Shown: positions 32,652 through 33,013 of the stretch, one piece after another
Numbering within the stretch: the stretch's first letter is position 1
How the letters are laid out: every line of letters begins with the position of its first letter
DNA from: an uncultured bacterium
Lineage (GTDB): Bacteria > Actinomycetota > Actinomycetes > S36-B12 > CAIYMF01
Direction of reading: 5' to 3'
Assembly (NCBI GenBank): GCA_903927265.1
Contig: CAIYMF010000203.1
Span: 1 to 33,013, forward strand
DNA length: 33,013 nt
The notes under the pieces: model-generated
What the model was told of the DNA's origin: nothing
What the model saw: only the letters and a program-made list of their open reading frames with translations
The model's database searches: none
Program-made: the position numbers and the translations under genes

Positions 32652-32948
32652 GTGCTAGACGATCTCGATTGGTCAAAGCGCGGTGAGTACATGCACGCGA
32701 AACACGGGATCAGCGTCGCATTGGCAAACGATGCAGTGGCAGATCTGAACAGAGTCGTGGTCAGTCCTGACTACAACAGTGCTAGCGGTCGAAGTGTCCG
32801 GATCATCGGTTACTCGATGCTTGCCGAAGCGGTTATCACGGTTATTGCGATGTCCAGTGGCGGGATCGACTGCGGGGTCAACGGCTGGCTGGCCAACGAG
32901 AAGGACCAGCGGATCTACAGAGAGGCAGAAGTAGATGGGCAAAATTGA
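32652..32948 (+). CDS. Putative toxin of a type II toxin-antitoxin pair (BrnT-like)
   Basis: A 98-aa protein with [20 protein letters not shown] at the N-terminus, [20 protein letters not shown] in the middle and [19 protein letters not shown] at the end. The pattern (helix with KHGI, beta-strands R-x-I-G-x-S, ending in R-R/Q-I-Y) is that of BrnT-like RelE-fold toxins, and very similar small proteins are widespread in actinobacteria. The order toxin first, antitoxin second, with a 14-nt gene overlap, also fits BrnTA. GTG start with the leaderless pattern. Toxin activity is inferred. Confidence 0.6.
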   Translation: MLDDLDWSKRGEYMHAKHGISVALANDAVADLNRVVVSPDYNSASGRSVRIIGYSMLAEAVITVIAMSSGGIDCGVNGWLANEKDQRIYREAEVDGQN

Positions 32949-33013
32949 CGACATTCTCGCTGAGGAAGCGACGGCAGTCGAAGCCGCTGAGTTGGGGGCT
33001 GATCAGAAGGCAC
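32935..33013 (+). CDS. Putative antitoxin, 3' end outside window (partial)
   Basis: The gene starts at ATG 32935, inside the toxin gene in another frame, and is open to the end of the window. The 26 visible residues ([20 protein letters not shown], then GADQKA) are acidic and helical. The DNA-binding part, expected later, is not visible. Antitoxin identity rests on position and overlap only. Confidence 0.5.
   Translation, partial: MGKIDDILAEEATAVEAAELGADQKA

Noticed and set aside
1-33013. CRISPR arrays, tRNA or rRNA genes, insertion sequences, prophage genes
   Set aside because: No regularly spaced repeats, no recognisable RNA gene and no transposase, integrase or structural phage protein were found on either strand.

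Overview
The window reads as chromosome of a high-GC Actinomycetota, possibly a member of Acidimicrobiia (low confidence at class level). Support comes from actinobacterial family markers (DUF2510, SHOCT, DUF6325, an SCO6745-type protein, an MT0933/Rv0909-type small protein), frequent GTG starts, and many genes that start exactly 6 nt after a TANNNT -10 hexamer, which is the geometry of leaderless mRNAs. No tRNA, rRNA, CRISPR array, integrase or transposase was seen.

Layout. 1-9.8 kb is housekeeping and envelope genes: the 3' end of a basic protein gene, a class C beta-lactamase-fold hydrolase, a GlsB/YeaQ membrane protein, a head-to-head LuxR-type regulator and a double-module histidine kinase, a DUF6325-SHOCT-MT0933 stress-type group, a LysE exporter with an SCO6745 protein, a channel-like membrane protein and a Tat-type surface protein. 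9.9-17.7 kb holds a universal stress protein, an orn-galM-hydrolase-potassium channel run with overlapping genes, a DHA2 exporter, an nfeD-SPFH pair and an SDR. 17.8-21.3 kb is a compact operon of glucose-6-phosphate dehydrogenase, hexulose-6-phosphate synthase, 6-phospho-3-hexuloisomerase and a PfkB kinase: a ribulose monophosphate (RuMP) module joined to the oxidative pentose phosphate entry step, suited to formaldehyde fixation or oxidation. An amidase and a DUF2510 protein follow.

23.2-29.2 kb is the most unusual part, a likely ribosomally made, modified peptide (RiPP) locus that I do not recognise as a described class. It has two tiny tandem genes (42 and 43 aa) with near-identical 30-residue leaders ending in a double-glycine motif and short divergent cores. 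The same locus holds a Nif11-type small protein, an esterase, an SAM methyltransferase, a GT4-like glycosyltransferase with an extra C-terminal winged-helix-like segment, two further glycosyltransferase-like proteins and a cupin. No transporter or leader peptidase lies in the window.

29.3-33.0 kb contains a secreted beta-propeller-like protein, a lipocalin-like protein, then two truncated genes (an FGE/SUMF1-domain protein and the C-terminal part of leuB) next to a toxin-first toxin-antitoxin pair that runs off the end. This looks like a rearranged or gene-acquisition edge. All functional statements come from reading the sequence and family knowledge; no database search was run.
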